A stretch of 64,000 nt of DNA from CAYPHA01 sp964410215 (GTDB lineage Bacteria; Calditrichota; Calditrichia; Calditrichales; CAYPHA01), in assembly GCA_964410215.1 (NCBI GenBank), contig CAYPHA010000005.1, forward strand, positions 59,632-123,631, read 5' to 3'. Below, in pieces: positions 16,241-25,162 of this stretch. The notes beneath the pieces were generated by a model. That model was not told the origin of the DNA and searched no databases. It worked only from the letters and a program-made list of their open reading frames with translations. A program made the position numbers and the translations under genes. The first letter of the stretch is position 1. Each line of letters begins with the position of its first letter.

Positions 16241-19200
16241 TTAAATTTTAAGTGGTGTTATCGGCAGACTGAAATAAAAGGTGCTCCCTTTTCCGGGTTC
16301 GCTTTCCACCCAGACCTGCCCTTTGTGCAGGGTGATAATTTCCTTGCAGATGGCAAGCCCCAGGCCGGTACCTTTGATAGCAGCGTCTTTACCCGCTTCG
16401 GTCTGTTCGTATTTATTGAAGACCTTCACCAGTTCTTCTTTTGCAATTCCCACACCGCTGTCAGCGACCCAGACATGGACCTCCATCACATCTTCACCGG
16501 AGATCTCGTTATGTTTACGGACCAGTTTATTGCCGATTGAAATGTTTCCTCCGGAAGCGGTAAACTTGATGGCATTGCTAATATAGTTATTCAGGACCTG
16601 TTCGATGCGCAGACGGTCGAACTGCAACAGGGAAATATTGGGATCCGTTTGTATCTGCAGATTGATACTTTTCTTTTTTGTCAGGACCAGGTTCTCTTCA
16701 TATACCGTCTCCATCAGGGTATTGAGGGAATGCGTTTCGATAGTAATCTGGAACTTCCCCACCTCGAGTTTGGAAGCGGTAAGAAAATTATCGATCAGTT
16801 TCAGCACCTTGTTCACATTTTCCTTGGCGATTCCGAGCAACTCTTCCTGTTCGGAGGAGATCTGTCCGACCACCTGGTTCTTAACGATATCGATATATCC
16901 CTGGATAATATTCAGCGGAGAGCGCAAATCATGGACGATCATGGAGTTAAAATCCGCTTTCAGCCGTTCCAGCCTTCTTTGCGGGCGCTGATCGGCCAGG
17001 ACCCCCAGGAAGCCGATTTTTTTCGATGTCTGGTAATACGGTGCAAGGTAGGTCTTGAAGGGTATATAATCGTGATTAGTATCCAGTAATTCGATTTCAA
17101 TACCCTCTTCGTTAGTCTTCAGGGCCGTTTCAAAATCATTCTGATCGACTTTTATGGTGGCAAGGACATGCTTTTCGAACGCGTTGCGTGTCTTATCCGA
17201 ACACAGATCGAGCAGATTCTGTCCCAGCAGATTGTCCGTGGACTCGTATTTCATCAGTGTGCTGAAGCTTTTATTGGAATAGATAATCTCGCCGCCGGCG
17301 GCACAGGCGACCAGTCCCATGGTCATGGTTTCCGCAAGCAGGCGGTACTTTATCTCCGAAGCTTTCAGGTTTTCATAGAGCGCTGCATTTTCCAGGGCAA
17401 CAGCAGCCTGATTAGCGAAGTATTCGATACTTCTGACTTTTTCCGAAGTCGGGCGGAGCCGTTCGACGGGATCATTCACGATGATCACACCCAGCTCCTT
17501 CCCGCGGCTCATGATCGGCACCAGCAGCCAGTCATTGTCATTCCATTCCTTACCGATCGTCAGTTTAAAGCGTTGTTTGTCGGCGTCATCGATATGCCGG
17601 TGCATATAGTTATGATCGAAAAAATAGGAGTTACTGATGATAAAGCTCCGCTCTTTCACCACCGGATACATGCTGTCCGGGAACCGGTTATTGAGCTGAG
17701 CGAAAGCGACTTCCTGCATGCCCAGGGCGACTGCATTTTCATAGGTATTGAGATAGTCGTTTTTACGGTATACCAGGACAATATTCCAGCCGAGTGTCTT
17801 ACGCAGTGACGATGCGATTTGCGAAAGCAGCTTATCGATATGGATGTCGAGGGTAATTTCTTTACCCAGTTTGAAGATACGGTCCAGTTGTTTAATCGTT
17901 TGTTGCGCCTGGCGCACCACCCGGCTTTCCATCAGCAGATTGGTCGCGCGGTGGATCAGTTGTTCCGCCTCCTGGATGGATGAGTTGGTAAAGCGTTTGA
18001 CGAGGGTTTCGTTGGCGACAATAAAAAAACCTTTGATTTCATTTTCGATTTTCACGGTAAATATGAGTACCGAGGCGTATTTCCCGCCGGCCAGTCCGGC
18101 CATGGTTTCCAGACCGGGTGCTTTCGTTTCCACAAGGTTGTAATATTTACTGGGCTGCCGGGATTGCAGAAAATCTTCAAATTTTGGAAAATCCTTGATA
18201 AGCAGTACCGGTGGTTTTTCGTCTTCAAACAGATTTTTTTCACGGCCTGTTTTATAACAATATTGCGGATACAGAAAGCGGAATCCTTCGTTATAGTTGA
18301 AATAAATACAGACATCGGCCTTGAGATTGGATAGCAGTTGCTGACTCAGATAGTCGAAAATCTCATCTTCATTCAGACGTTGAAACAGGTACTGAATTTC
18401 GGATGTATCTTCGCGCACATGCCTGCGCGCGGACCGTGCGCCCTGGACATCCACGACACGGGTAGCCAGTGTACTGAACAGGAGAGAAAGATTGGACATC
18501 TGGTTGCGGGACAATTCATAATCACTGCCCAGTCCGATCAGAATCAGTCCCATATATTTATTCTGGGCCCGCAGGGGAAACTGGTAATAGAGGTCGGATT
18601 TCAGGTCAATCGCACCAAAAAAATCAACCACCTGCTTTTCCACGACCTGCTCGGTTTTCAGATAGGTATTGGAAAAGAAGTAGCGCTTCCATACCGGGTT
18701 ATCGAACAGGGATTTATGGTTTTCCGAATAATTACCGTTTTTCAGGGCCAGTTGTTTATATTCCAGGTCCTGGGTGGTATGATTCAGCAGAAGGGTTATG
18801 AGGAACTCCGGTTTATAGTCGGTCATCACGAAATCATTGATCAGCTCGCACATGCGTTCCGTATCATGGACCATGCTCAGGTTGTATTGCAATTCGGATA
18901 TATTCTGCAGTTTACGGATCTCCTCATCATACATCCGTATACGCCGGGCATTTCGCAGATGATAGCGGATTTTGAGTTTCAGTTCCGTAAAACCGGCTTT
19001 ATCGCCGAGGATATCATTTATGCCGTTTTTCTCGAGTTCGATACGGTCATACAGTTCAAGATCCTTGGAGATAACAATGATGGGCATTTCACTGCCGAAG
19101 TGGCTGTCTTTTATGGATTTAATGGTTTTTTTCGAAGCCGCGGTCAGTGTTTCACCCCACACAATTATATCCGGCCGCAGGCTTTTGGAAAGGGTAAAAG

Positions 19201-19318
19201 CCGATTCCAGATTATTGGCCTGGATCACGGCGTATCCTGTTTCACGCAGGTATTCGGCAATGCGGTCCTGGAAAATAGAATTTTGGTGTAGTATTAATAC
19301 CTTGTCTTTATAAATCAT
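16241..19318 (-). CDS. Large soluble sensor histidine kinase: pseudo-receiver, GAF modules, PAS, HisKA, HATPase
   Basis: 1025 residues without membrane segments. Residues 1-125 look like a receiver fold, but the phosphoacceptor region reads DIIVWGETLTA, with Gly where Asp is expected, and the acidic pair is replaced by HQNS: a pseudo-receiver. GAF-like modules span about 150-640, then a PAS domain (about 650-770). HisKA follows, with the phosphoacceptor in MIVHDLRSPLNII, and then HATPase_c (NYISNAIKF, DSGVGI, GTGLGLAICKEII). The kinase core is complete, so it should phosphorylate a separate regulator. Its start overlaps the coaX stop by 4 bases. Signals are unknown. Confidence 0.88.
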   Translation of the reverse strand: MIYKDKVLILHQNSIFQDRIAEYLRETGYAVIQANNLESAFTLSKSLRPDIIVWGETLTAASKKTIKSIKDSHFGSEMPIIVISKDLELYDRIELEKNGINDILGDKAGFTELKLKIRYHLRNARRIRMYDEEIRKLQNISELQYNLSMVHDTERMCELINDFVMTDYKPEFLITLLLNHTTQDLEYKQLALKNGNYSENHKSLFDNPVWKRYFFSNTYLKTEQVVEKQVVDFFGAIDLKSDLYYQFPLRAQNKYMGLILIGLGSDYELSRNQMSNLSLLFSTLATRVVDVQGARSARRHVREDTSEIQYLFQRLNEDEIFDYLSQQLLSNLKADVCIYFNYNEGFRFLYPQYCYKTGREKNLFEDEKPPVLLIKDFPKFEDFLQSRQPSKYYNLVETKAPGLETMAGLAGGKYASVLIFTVKIENEIKGFFIVANETLVKRFTNSSIQEAEQLIHRATNLLMESRVVRQAQQTIKQLDRIFKLGKEITLDIHIDKLLSQIASSLRKTLGWNIVLVYRKNDYLNTYENAVALGMQEVAFAQLNNRFPDSMYPVVKERSFIISNSYFFDHNYMHRHIDDADKQRFKLTIGKEWNDNDWLLVPIMSRGKELGVIIVNDPVERLRPTSEKVRSIEYFANQAAVALENAALYENLKASEIKYRLLAETMTMGLVACAAGGEIIYSNKSFSTLMKYESTDNLLGQNLLDLCSDKTRNAFEKHVLATIKVDQNDFETALKTNEEGIEIELLDTNHDYIPFKTYLAPYYQTSKKIGFLGVLADQRPQRRLERLKADFNSMIVHDLRSPLNIIQGYIDIVKNQVVGQISSEQEELLGIAKENVNKVLKLIDNFLTASKLEVGKFQITIETHSLNTLMETVYEENLVLTKKKSINLQIQTDPNISLLQFDRLRIEQVLNNYISNAIKFTASGGNISIGNKLVRKHNEISGEDVMEVHVWVADSGVGIAKEELVKVFNKYEQTEAGKDAAIKGTGLGLAICKEIITLHKGQVWVESEPGKGSTFYFSLPITPLKI

Positions 19319-20103
19319 TGTTTCGGATGCTTCTTTCTGTTTTCATTATCCCTGTAAATATAGAGAATACCTTCCAGGCTTAAATCATGATCGGTGAACT
19401 GAATGCTGGTTGTATTGCCTGAAATGATCCTTGCCAGCCCCCCCGTGGCAACCACTTTCGCCGTCTGTCCCAGTTCTTCCTGAATCTGTTTCGTGAAACC
19501 TTCGATCATATGAACGGCCCCTCCCATGATGCCGCTCTGGATACTGTGTTCCGTGGTGGTACCGATAACCCGTTTCGGAAAATGCATTTCAACACGGGGC
19601 AGTTTTGCCGCTTTGCGATGCAAGGAAGCAATCGACGTTTCTATGCCCGGCGCTATGATACCACCCAGGTAATCGCCGTTGTGATCGATCACATCAAACG
19701 TGGTCGCCGTACCGAAGTCAATAATAATTAACGGCTTACCATATTTACGTATCCCTGCGACGGCATTACACAGACGATCCGCTCCTACGGCAAACGGGTC
19801 CTGATAGCGAATCTTCATACCCAGTTCCATGCCGGCATCGATGGTCAGCGCTTCAAGCTGCAGGTATTTCCTGCACATTTCCTGGTAAACCGACGTCAGG
19901 TCCGGTACCACGGATGAGATGCCCACGCCCCTAACCTTATCAAGCGACAGGTCATAATGATTAAAAAAATAGCTGAGCTGTGTACCGATTTCATCTTCCG
20001 TACGTGACGTATCGGAGGTCATGCGCCAGGTACGTTTCAGTTTCCCGTTTGAGCTGACGCCCACCACGGTATGTGTATTTCCGATATCGATAAGTAGTAT
20101 CAT
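19315..20103 (-). CDS. coaX: Type III pantothenate kinase
   Basis: 262 residues of the ASKHA-fold CoaX family: phosphate-1 motif LLIDIGNTHTVVGV, ribose/pantothenate region DPFAVGADRLCNAVAG, phosphate-2 motif IIDFGTATTFDVI and adenosine motif VVATGGLARII. It phosphorylates pantothenate, the first step of CoA synthesis. It lies between birA (4 bases upstream) and the large sensor kinase (4-base overlap). The birA-coaX pairing is common in bacteria. Confidence 0.95.
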   Translation of the reverse strand: MILLIDIGNTHTVVGVSSNGKLKRTWRMTSDTSRTEDEIGTQLSYFFNHYDLSLDKVRGVGISSVVPDLTSVYQEMCRKYLQLEALTIDAGMELGMKIRYQDPFAVGADRLCNAVAGIRKYGKPLIIIDFGTATTFDVIDHNGDYLGGIIAPGIETSIASLHRKAAKLPRVEMHFPKRVIGTTTEHSIQSGIMGGAVHMIEGFTKQIQEELGQTAKVVATGGLARIISGNTTSIQFTDHDLSLEGILYIYRDNENRKKHPKQ

Positions 20104-20107
20104 CGTA

Positions 20108-20905
20108 TTACGTTGTCACATCTCCGGCAATCAGCGTACCGATTTCTCCCGATTGCAGCCGGTATAGCAGGTGACCCGTCGTGGAGATATCCTCGAAATA
20201 CCCTTCGAGCACCCGCCCGTTGATATGAATCTTTATCGCTCTACCAAATTGGTTACAATATTTTTTCCATTCATCGACGACACCCGAGTAATTATGCCGT
20301 ACAAGCCGGAAATAATAACGTTCGAACGTATTCAGGAAATGGGCGATGAATTCCTCGAGAAGAAATTTTTTTCCGCAAGCCTCGTACAGGGAAGTCGCAA
20401 GCTCGCGGACTTCATCCGGCATTTCGCGCACCGGTGTGTTTACATTGACCCCGAAACCGAGGACCAGGGCGTCCACTTCCTTCCCGCGAAGAGTCGACTC
20501 TGCAAGGATACCGGCTAATTTGCGCTTTCCCACCAGCAGATCGTTGGGCCATTTCACTGCGATCTCCAGGCGGCTTAATCCTTTTTCATCCAGAAATGTC
20601 TGAATGGAATCGATCAGAATATTGGCGGCCGCCAACGTAATTTTCTGAACCGTATCGATGTCGAGCTCCGGTCGCAACAGAATGCTCAGCAACATATTCT
20701 CTTCGGCCTTCGCATGCCAGCGGCGCTGCTGCCTGCCCTTCCCCTTCTGCTGGAAGCCGGTCACTACAACCGACCCTTCCGGTGAACCATCCCTGGCAAG
20801 CTGCTGCAAATAGGCGTTCGTGGATGCAACTTCCGGGAAATAGATTAAATTGGTACCAAACAGATTGGTCAGGAGATGTTTCTTCAGAAGATCTATATTC
20901 AGCAT
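20108..20905 (-). CDS. birA: Biotin--[acetyl-CoA-carboxylase] ligase BirA (no DNA-binding domain)
   Basis: 265 residues with the biotin protein ligase core: STNAYLQQLA, the biotinyl-AMP loop GKGRQQRRWHA, AVKWPNDLLV, KLAGILAEST and GFGVNVNTP. The C-terminal SH3-like cap (GRALEGYF-type region) closes it. There is no N-terminal helix-turn-helix, so it should act as a ligase without repressor activity. A plausible client is the biotin carrier protein encoded at 38113-38628 in this same window. The frame overlaps no other gene; about 90 bases upstream are AT-rich and may hold the promoter for birA-coaX. Confidence 0.94.
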   Translation of the reverse strand: MLNIDLLKKHLLTNLFGTNLIYFPEVASTNAYLQQLARDGSPEGSVVVTGFQQKGKGRQQRRWHAKAEENMLLSILLRPELDIDTVQKITLAAANILIDSIQTFLDEKGLSRLEIAVKWPNDLLVGKRKLAGILAESTLRGKEVDALVLGFGVNVNTPVREMPDEVRELATSLYEACGKKFLLEEFIAHFLNTFERYYFRLVRHNYSGVVDEWKKYCNQFGRAIKIHINGRVLEGYFEDISTTGHLLYRLQSGEIGTLIAGDVTT

Positions 20906-20993
20906 TGCTCAGGCCACAATTGTAATGATGTATCAATTTAATATAATTAATTGAAATTACAAGACCTAAACCTATAAAATGTATTAAGTTAGC

Positions 20994-21545
20994 TTATTTA
21001 TCGGCCTGTTTTTTCCATTCTATGCGGGAACCGACCCGGATATCGTACTGATCGGTATAGCCCGCAATGGTTTCAACGACGTATTGTGCCGGGAACCGTG
21101 ACGGATAGAGCTGTTCGGACATGGGCGTCGTATACTTTTCGATGTTAACGATTTCAAGGTCGCTGTTGACAAAGATCATATCGAGGGATTTCGGCGTATT
21201 TTTCATCCAGAAATACCGCAGATCCTCATCATCATAAAGAAAAATCATGCCCTGGCTCTCAGAAACATCCTCCCTGAACATGAGACCTGTAACCTGTTCA
21301 TATTCATCTTCTGCGATTTCGACCAGAAGGGTAATGATCTTTTTCCCTTCGGGTGTCAGGAATGTTACCTGACCATAATCCATATTTCCATGATCACCGT
21401 CACTTTGCTCCGGTTTCCCGTTTTGGGTCATATACCATACAATGACAGACGCTGCTGCGATTAAGACCAGCAGCGAGAGAACCGGCCAGGTCTTTCTGCC
21501 GGTTTTTCCCGGGGCAGGTGTTTTTTTTCTGTTTGAGCGGGTCAT
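20994..21545 (-). CDS. DUF192-family membrane-anchored or exported protein
   Basis: From the ATG at 21545 (GGAAAAGGT upstream, overlapping the previous gene's TGA) the protein has about 183 residues. It begins with a basic stretch, a single hydrophobic segment (VLSLLVLIAAASVIVWYM) and a charged linker. The DUF192 domain follows, with VTGLMFREDVSESQGMIF, FWMKNTPKSLDMIFV and the closing IRVGSRIEW. DUF192 proteins are small beta-barrel-like domains of uncertain role, usually extracytoplasmic. A periplasmic location anchored in the inner membrane is likely. Confidence 0.85.
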   Translation of the reverse strand: MTRSNRKKTPAPGKTGRKTWPVLSLLVLIAAASVIVWYMTQNGKPEQSDGDHGNMDYGQVTFLTPEGKKIITLLVEIAEDEYEQVTGLMFREDVSESQGMIFLYDDEDLRYFWMKNTPKSLDMIFVNSDLEIVNIEKYTTPMSEQLYPSRFPAQYVVETIAGYTDQYDIRVGSRIEWKKQADK

Positions 21546-22534
21546 ACCTTTTCCGTTGTTAGGGTCACCACCCATTTGAAACGGCCCTGTTTGAAAAAAT
21601 AATCCAGCTGCTCCACACTCTGTTCCGCTTTCCGGAAAACCGATTCTTCCGTATTAAAGGCATTATGTGGTGTCAGAATGACATTTTCGCGTTTGTACAG
21701 GGCCAGGGTGGCTTCAATTTCTTTATTCATCTCAACCGGTTCACCACGGAGCCGGGTTGCGAGCGCCCCTTCGTTATCATAAACATCGAGCCCAACGCCC
21801 CCAAGGTGTCCCTCATCGATCAGCTTCAGCAGATCTGTTGACGGCGACATTTCCCCACGGGCAATATTGACAAACAAAGCACCTTCAGGGGCCTGTTTCA
21901 ATCGCTTATAATCGAAATAACCCGTGTTTTCAGGGGTCAGGTTCATGGCACATACAATCACATCCGCCTGCGGGAGGGCTTCCCCGATGGAACGGTAGGT
22001 GACATCGTCATGCCGGGGATCGATATCGACACCGGTCACGTTCATACCGAGACCGCGGCCGATTTTAACAATCTCATAACCGATATTGCCGACGCCGGTA
22101 ACCAGCAGGTTTCGTCCCCGGGTCTCCCGGCCGGTCAGGCCGTCGCGATGAAAACGGCTGAACTGCGCCTGTTGCAATGGGAGTTTACGCATCAGGGCCA
22201 GCCACAGCAGCAGGGCCTGCTCGGCCACCGAACGGTTGCAATAAAGTGGCAAATATCCGCAATGAACCCGGTTATCCGTGGCTGCAAGGTACCGTTTTAA
22301 ATGGTCATAACCCGTACTGCGGGAAAGGATGGCATTCAGTTCGGTTGCCCATTCGGGTGGCAATGTTGATTGCGTTCGCGTGCTTATCACACTGGCAGGA
22401 GCGGCTGCGTGTCCGGCTTCCTGTATGGTTTTCCAGGTATAACCGGCAGCGATACCATCCGGAAGCACGCTCCGGATGGCGATTTCTTCTTCTTCAAAGG
22501 CTTCGTAAAAAAAAACGTCCAAAATTTCCGTCAA
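21542..22534 (-). CDS. D-isomer-specific 2-hydroxyacid dehydrogenase family protein
   Basis: 330 residues. The NAD-binding motif LVTGVGNIGYEIVKIGRG is followed by VTGVDIDPR, the catalytic Arg in FVNIARGEMS, a Val-Gly-Leu-Asp-Val turn (GGVGLDVYDNEG) and the region around the catalytic His, LTPHNAFNTEES. The substrate could be a D-lactate-like or phosphoglycerate-like 2-hydroxyacid; the sequence does not decide. It starts one base after the GYD-protein stop and ends overlapping the DUF192 gene, making a three-gene unit. Confidence 0.9.
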   Translation of the reverse strand: MTEILDVFFYEAFEEEEIAIRSVLPDGIAAGYTWKTIQEAGHAAAPASVISTRTQSTLPPEWATELNAILSRSTGYDHLKRYLAATDNRVHCGYLPLYCNRSVAEQALLLWLALMRKLPLQQAQFSRFHRDGLTGRETRGRNLLVTGVGNIGYEIVKIGRGLGMNVTGVDIDPRHDDVTYRSIGEALPQADVIVCAMNLTPENTGYFDYKRLKQAPEGALFVNIARGEMSPSTDLLKLIDEGHLGGVGLDVYDNEGALATRLRGEPVEMNKEIEATLALYKRENVILTPHNAFNTEESVFRKAEQSVEQLDYFFKQGRFKWVVTLTTEKV

Positions 22535-22535
22535 C

Positions 22536-22832
22536 CTACAATTCTTTAATCAGATCCATGTACCGTTTATAAGGGATGGCGGTAAGGCTCTCTGCCTTTA
22601 CGGCCCCTTTCATCATCGTGATCATTGACACTTTAGCGGCTTCTTCCTCATTGGGCGCTTCATAGATATCCATGAAATCGTAGCTGCCCAGTAACGCATA
22701 ATGCTCCAGCCATTTGACATTCGGGCATTTGTCCTTTACCGTGTTCATCCATTCACGTCCCAGGTTTTCACGGGTATCAGCGTCGCTCATCATCCCTGAA
22801 GAAAGTTTGGTAAGAAGGATATACGTCGGCAT
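22536..22832 (-). CDS. GYD-domain protein
   Basis: 98 residues: MPTYILLTKLSSG at the start, WLEHYALLGSYDFMDIYEAP in the middle and AVKAESLTAIPY near the end. This is the alpha+beta-barrel-like GYD family, here with a GSYDFMD variant of the signature. The function of these small cytoplasmic proteins is unknown. GGGAGAGGTGCC precedes the ATG. It is first in a unit with the dehydrogenase and DUF192 protein. Confidence 0.8.
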   Translation of the reverse strand: MPTYILLTKLSSGMMSDADTRENLGREWMNTVKDKCPNVKWLEHYALLGSYDFMDIYEAPNEEEAAKVSMITMMKGAVKAESLTAIPYKRYMDLIKEL

Positions 22833-23139
22833 GGCACCTCTCCCTTTTTAGATATAACAAAGATATCGCTCTATTCTACGATTTACGTCAAACTAACGCA
22901 AGAAAAAAGAAGAAACAGGGAACAAGGAAACAGGGGGCAGTCATCCCCAGGGATCTTTGTATGTGGAGACGTGAAGATCAAGATTAAAGATAAAAGATAA
23001 AAGATAAAAGATTGAGTCCCCTCCGAAAAGCACGATGGTGTCATGCTGAATTTATTTCAGCATCTCTAAGATCAATAAAAACAGTAGATCCCGAAACGAG
23101 TTCGGGATGACAACTCCGTAATTAGCACTTAGGGGAGGG
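22833..23139. repeat. Gene-free region with heptanucleotide tandem repeat and REP-like palindromes
   Basis: No gene seen in 307 bases. Positions 22981-23012 hold a tandem array of a 7-nt A-rich unit (AAAGATA/AGATAAA, about four copies). Positions 23040-23110 hold two adjacent palindromic modules: ATGCTGAA...TTCAGCAT, and ATCCCGAA-ACGAG-TTCGGGAT followed by GAC. Such hairpin modules are typical of dispersed REP-like elements. The second may also terminate transcription toward meaB or the GYD gene, but no T-run follows. Confidence 0.6.
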
Positions 23140-24270
23140 TTATTTTTCACCCTCCAGATAAGCTTCTATCAGCCTTTGTGCCGCTTTGGTCGAGGTCAGT
23201 TCCCCATTGATGACCTGTTGCTCGATGGTATCCAGCATGCCGGCAACGGACGAATTCTTCCGGAAGACTTCCATGACCCGTTCCTGCAGCAGGGTATGCA
23301 GCCAGTCACGCAACTGCAGTTGCCGGCGGCCGGCGAATGTGCCATCGGCCTGCGTTTTTTCTTTAAAGGACGCGGCCATGGACCAGATCTCCGGTATGTT
23401 GTCACCGGTCAGGGCGGAACAGGTCAGCACCGGCGTTTTCCAGTTTTTCGTGGAGGGCGGTAGATAGTGCAGGGCCATTTCCAGTTCCTGCCGGGCGGCT
23501 TCGGCCCGGGTTCTGTTATCGCCGTCGGCCTTGTTCACCACCACCAGGTCGGCCAGTTCCATGGCACCCCGTTTGATGCCCTGCAGGTCATCCCCCGCCC
23601 CGGCAATCTGCAGGAGGATGAAAAAATCGACCATGGAGCGGACCGTTATTTCGCTCTGGCCGACGCCGATGGTTTCGACGAGGATCACATCGAATCCGGC
23701 GGCTTCACAGAGCAGGATGGTTTCCCGCGTTTTACGGGCCACGCCGCCCAGGGTGCCGCCCGAGGGCGAGGGACGGATAAAACTCTGCGGCGCGCGGGCC
23801 AGTTTTTCCATGCGCGTTTTATCCCCCAGGATGCTGCCGCCGGTCAGGCTGCTGCTGGGATCGATGGCCAGCACCGCCACCTGATGGCCCTGTTCGATCA
23901 GGTGCAGGCCGAAGCTTTCGATGAATGTGCTCTTCCCGGCACCCGGCACCCCGCTGATACCGATGCGTATCGACTGACCGGTATGGGGCAGGATAGTGTT
24001 CAGCACCTTCTGGGCAAGGGTTATATGGGTTTCGGCATTGCTTTCGATGAGGGTGATGGCCCGGGCCAGGACGGTGCGGTCCCCCTTCAGCACACCTTCC
24101 GCATAATCGGTGTTGTTCAGTCTTTTCCGTTTACGGTCTGTCTGCCCTTCTTCTTTTTCCTTTTGTTCCATCCCGTCATGCCCGCCTTCGACGCCGTCGA
24201 GGATATTTCCGGCGAAAGCAGGACCGGGATTTTCCGGTGTCCATGCCGGCTTTTGCTTTTTCTTCGTCAT
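23140..24270 (-). CDS. meaB: Methylmalonyl-CoA mutase-associated G-protein chaperone MeaB/ArgK
   Basis: About 376 residues. The G3E-type GTPase core shows Walker A GISGVPGAGKSTFIESFG, LAIDPSSSLTGGSILGDKTR, the PSGGTLGGVARKT switch region, ILVETIGVGQSE and the NKAD specificity motif in LVVVNKADGDN. A dimerisation tail ends the protein. MeaB loads and protects adenosylcobalamin on methylmalonyl-CoA mutase. The N-terminus (about 50 residues before YAEGVLKGDR) is longer than in relatives and contains NPGPAFAG, probably from an inserted repeat. The ATG at 24270 has GGGGATGGAAG upstream; ATG at 24171 is an alternative. Its mutase partner genes lie about 9.4 kb upstream. Confidence 0.93.
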   Translation of the reverse strand: MTKKKQKPAWTPENPGPAFAGNILDGVEGGHDGMEQKEKEEGQTDRKRKRLNNTDYAEGVLKGDRTVLARAITLIESNAETHITLAQKVLNTILPHTGQSIRIGISGVPGAGKSTFIESFGLHLIEQGHQVAVLAIDPSSSLTGGSILGDKTRMEKLARAPQSFIRPSPSGGTLGGVARKTRETILLCEAAGFDVILVETIGVGQSEITVRSMVDFFILLQIAGAGDDLQGIKRGAMELADLVVVNKADGDNRTRAEAARQELEMALHYLPPSTKNWKTPVLTCSALTGDNIPEIWSMAASFKEKTQADGTFAGRRQLQLRDWLHTLLQERVMEVFRKNSSVAGMLDTIEQQVINGELTSTKAAQRLIEAYLEGEK

Positions 24271-24394
24271 TTGTCTTCCATCCCCCGCCAAATCGTGATT
24301 ATTCGCATCGGAAGTAATTTCCGAATCAATACGTCAAAAGTCCAGCTTCATTTTGCGCAAGCCAGCAGGACTACTTTACTCCCCTGCATTCGTA

Positions 24395-24450
24395 ATGATT
24401 CCGCAGAATCATGCCTTAATCAGAAATATATAAAGATGTAGTGTATACAC
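24395..24450. repeat. Two short palindromes between vapC and meaB
   Basis: ATGATTC (24395-24401) pairs with GAATCAT (24406-24412) around a 4-base loop, and GTGTATACAC (24441-24450) is a perfect 10-bp palindrome. They lie in the 200-base gap after vapC. No T-run follows the hairpin, so termination is doubtful; the palindrome could be a protein site. Confidence 0.4.
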
Positions 24451-24474
24451 AATAACTGTATACTCGAAAGGGGT

Positions 24475-24894
24475 TTATTTCCAAGGATTCAGCATCGGGA
24501 TGCCAACCGCTGCCATGTCCTTCGTATTTCTGGTCACTAACGTCATCTTATGCGTCAAGGCTATAGAACAGATAAAACCGTCAATTAATGACACAGGCGC
24601 ACCGGATCGTTCTGCAGCGCTCTGAATCGATCCCCATTTTTCTGCTGCATTTAGATCGAAAACAAGAATTCGATTTTCAAATCGATTTTTTAAATCGATA
24701 TTGATCCAATCATGAAGTTTCGTTTTCCTTTTGCCGGCAGGTAATTTTTCTATTCCTTTATGTAATTCTGCTATCGTAAAGACAGATAAAAACAGCGATT
24801 CTTCAGGAATTCTGGATATCCAGCTAACAACTTTCTTTTCCGGTAATTTTTTGACTAGCTCAGAAATGACACATGTATCGAGAAGATAGTTCAT
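24475..24894 (-). CDS. vapC: VapC-type PIN-domain ribonuclease toxin
   Basis: 139 residues of the PIN fold: first acidic residue in YLLDTCVISELVKK, the conserved Glu in FTIAELHKGIEKL, the third acidic residue in PVSLIDGFICSIAL and the C-terminal LVTRNTKDM. PIN toxins of this kind cleave RNA, often tRNA or rRNA. All expected acidic residues are present, so the nuclease should be active. Its start overlaps the antitoxin stop by 4 bases. It is the outermost gene of the island, next to meaB. Confidence 0.93.
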   Translation of the reverse strand: MNYLLDTCVISELVKKLPEKKVVSWISRIPEESLFLSVFTIAELHKGIEKLPAGKRKTKLHDWINIDLKNRFENRILVFDLNAAEKWGSIQSAAERSGAPVSLIDGFICSIALTHKMTLVTRNTKDMAAVGIPMLNPWK

Positions 24895-25145
24895 AATTCG
24901 ATATCCCGGGGTCGTTCTTTTTTCCTGTCGATCTCTAAATCGATTCCCGTTAGTGGGCTTTTCAAGAAGAATTCCAGTAAATTTGTATTAGGTTTAATGA
25001 GTTTTTTGTACTCAGAAATAGATATAAGTACAGCGACTTCTTTTCCATGCCGGGTCACAATTTGCGGACCGGTATTTCTTGCTAAATCGACCAGATAACT
25101 AAACTTATTTTTTGCCTCTTGTAATTGCCAGGATTTGTTTAACAT
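24891..25145 (-). CDS. Phd/YefM-family antitoxin partner of VapC
   Basis: 84 residues. The N-terminal DNA-binding part SWQLQEAKNKFSYLVDLA followed by GPQIVTRHGKEVAVLISISEYKKL is diagnostic of Phd/YefM antitoxins. The polar C-terminus (from about residue 55) would wrap the toxin. AAGGAG precedes the ATG. A perfect palindrome lies directly upstream, fitting autoregulation. It overlaps vapC by 4 bases. Confidence 0.92.
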   Translation of the reverse strand: MLNKSWQLQEAKNKFSYLVDLARNTGPQIVTRHGKEVAVLISISEYKKLIKPNTNLLEFFLKSPLTGIDLEIDRKKERPRDIEL

Positions 25146-25162
25146 CTAGCATCTCCTTATTT

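Noticed and set aside
17168..19291. Plus-strand frames of 213 and 317 codons opposite the 1025-residue kinase
   Set aside because: They are complements of clear GAF/PAS/kinase domains on the minus strand.
22981..23012. CRISPR-like array
   Set aside because: Units are only 7 bases without spacers; this is a simple tandem repeat.
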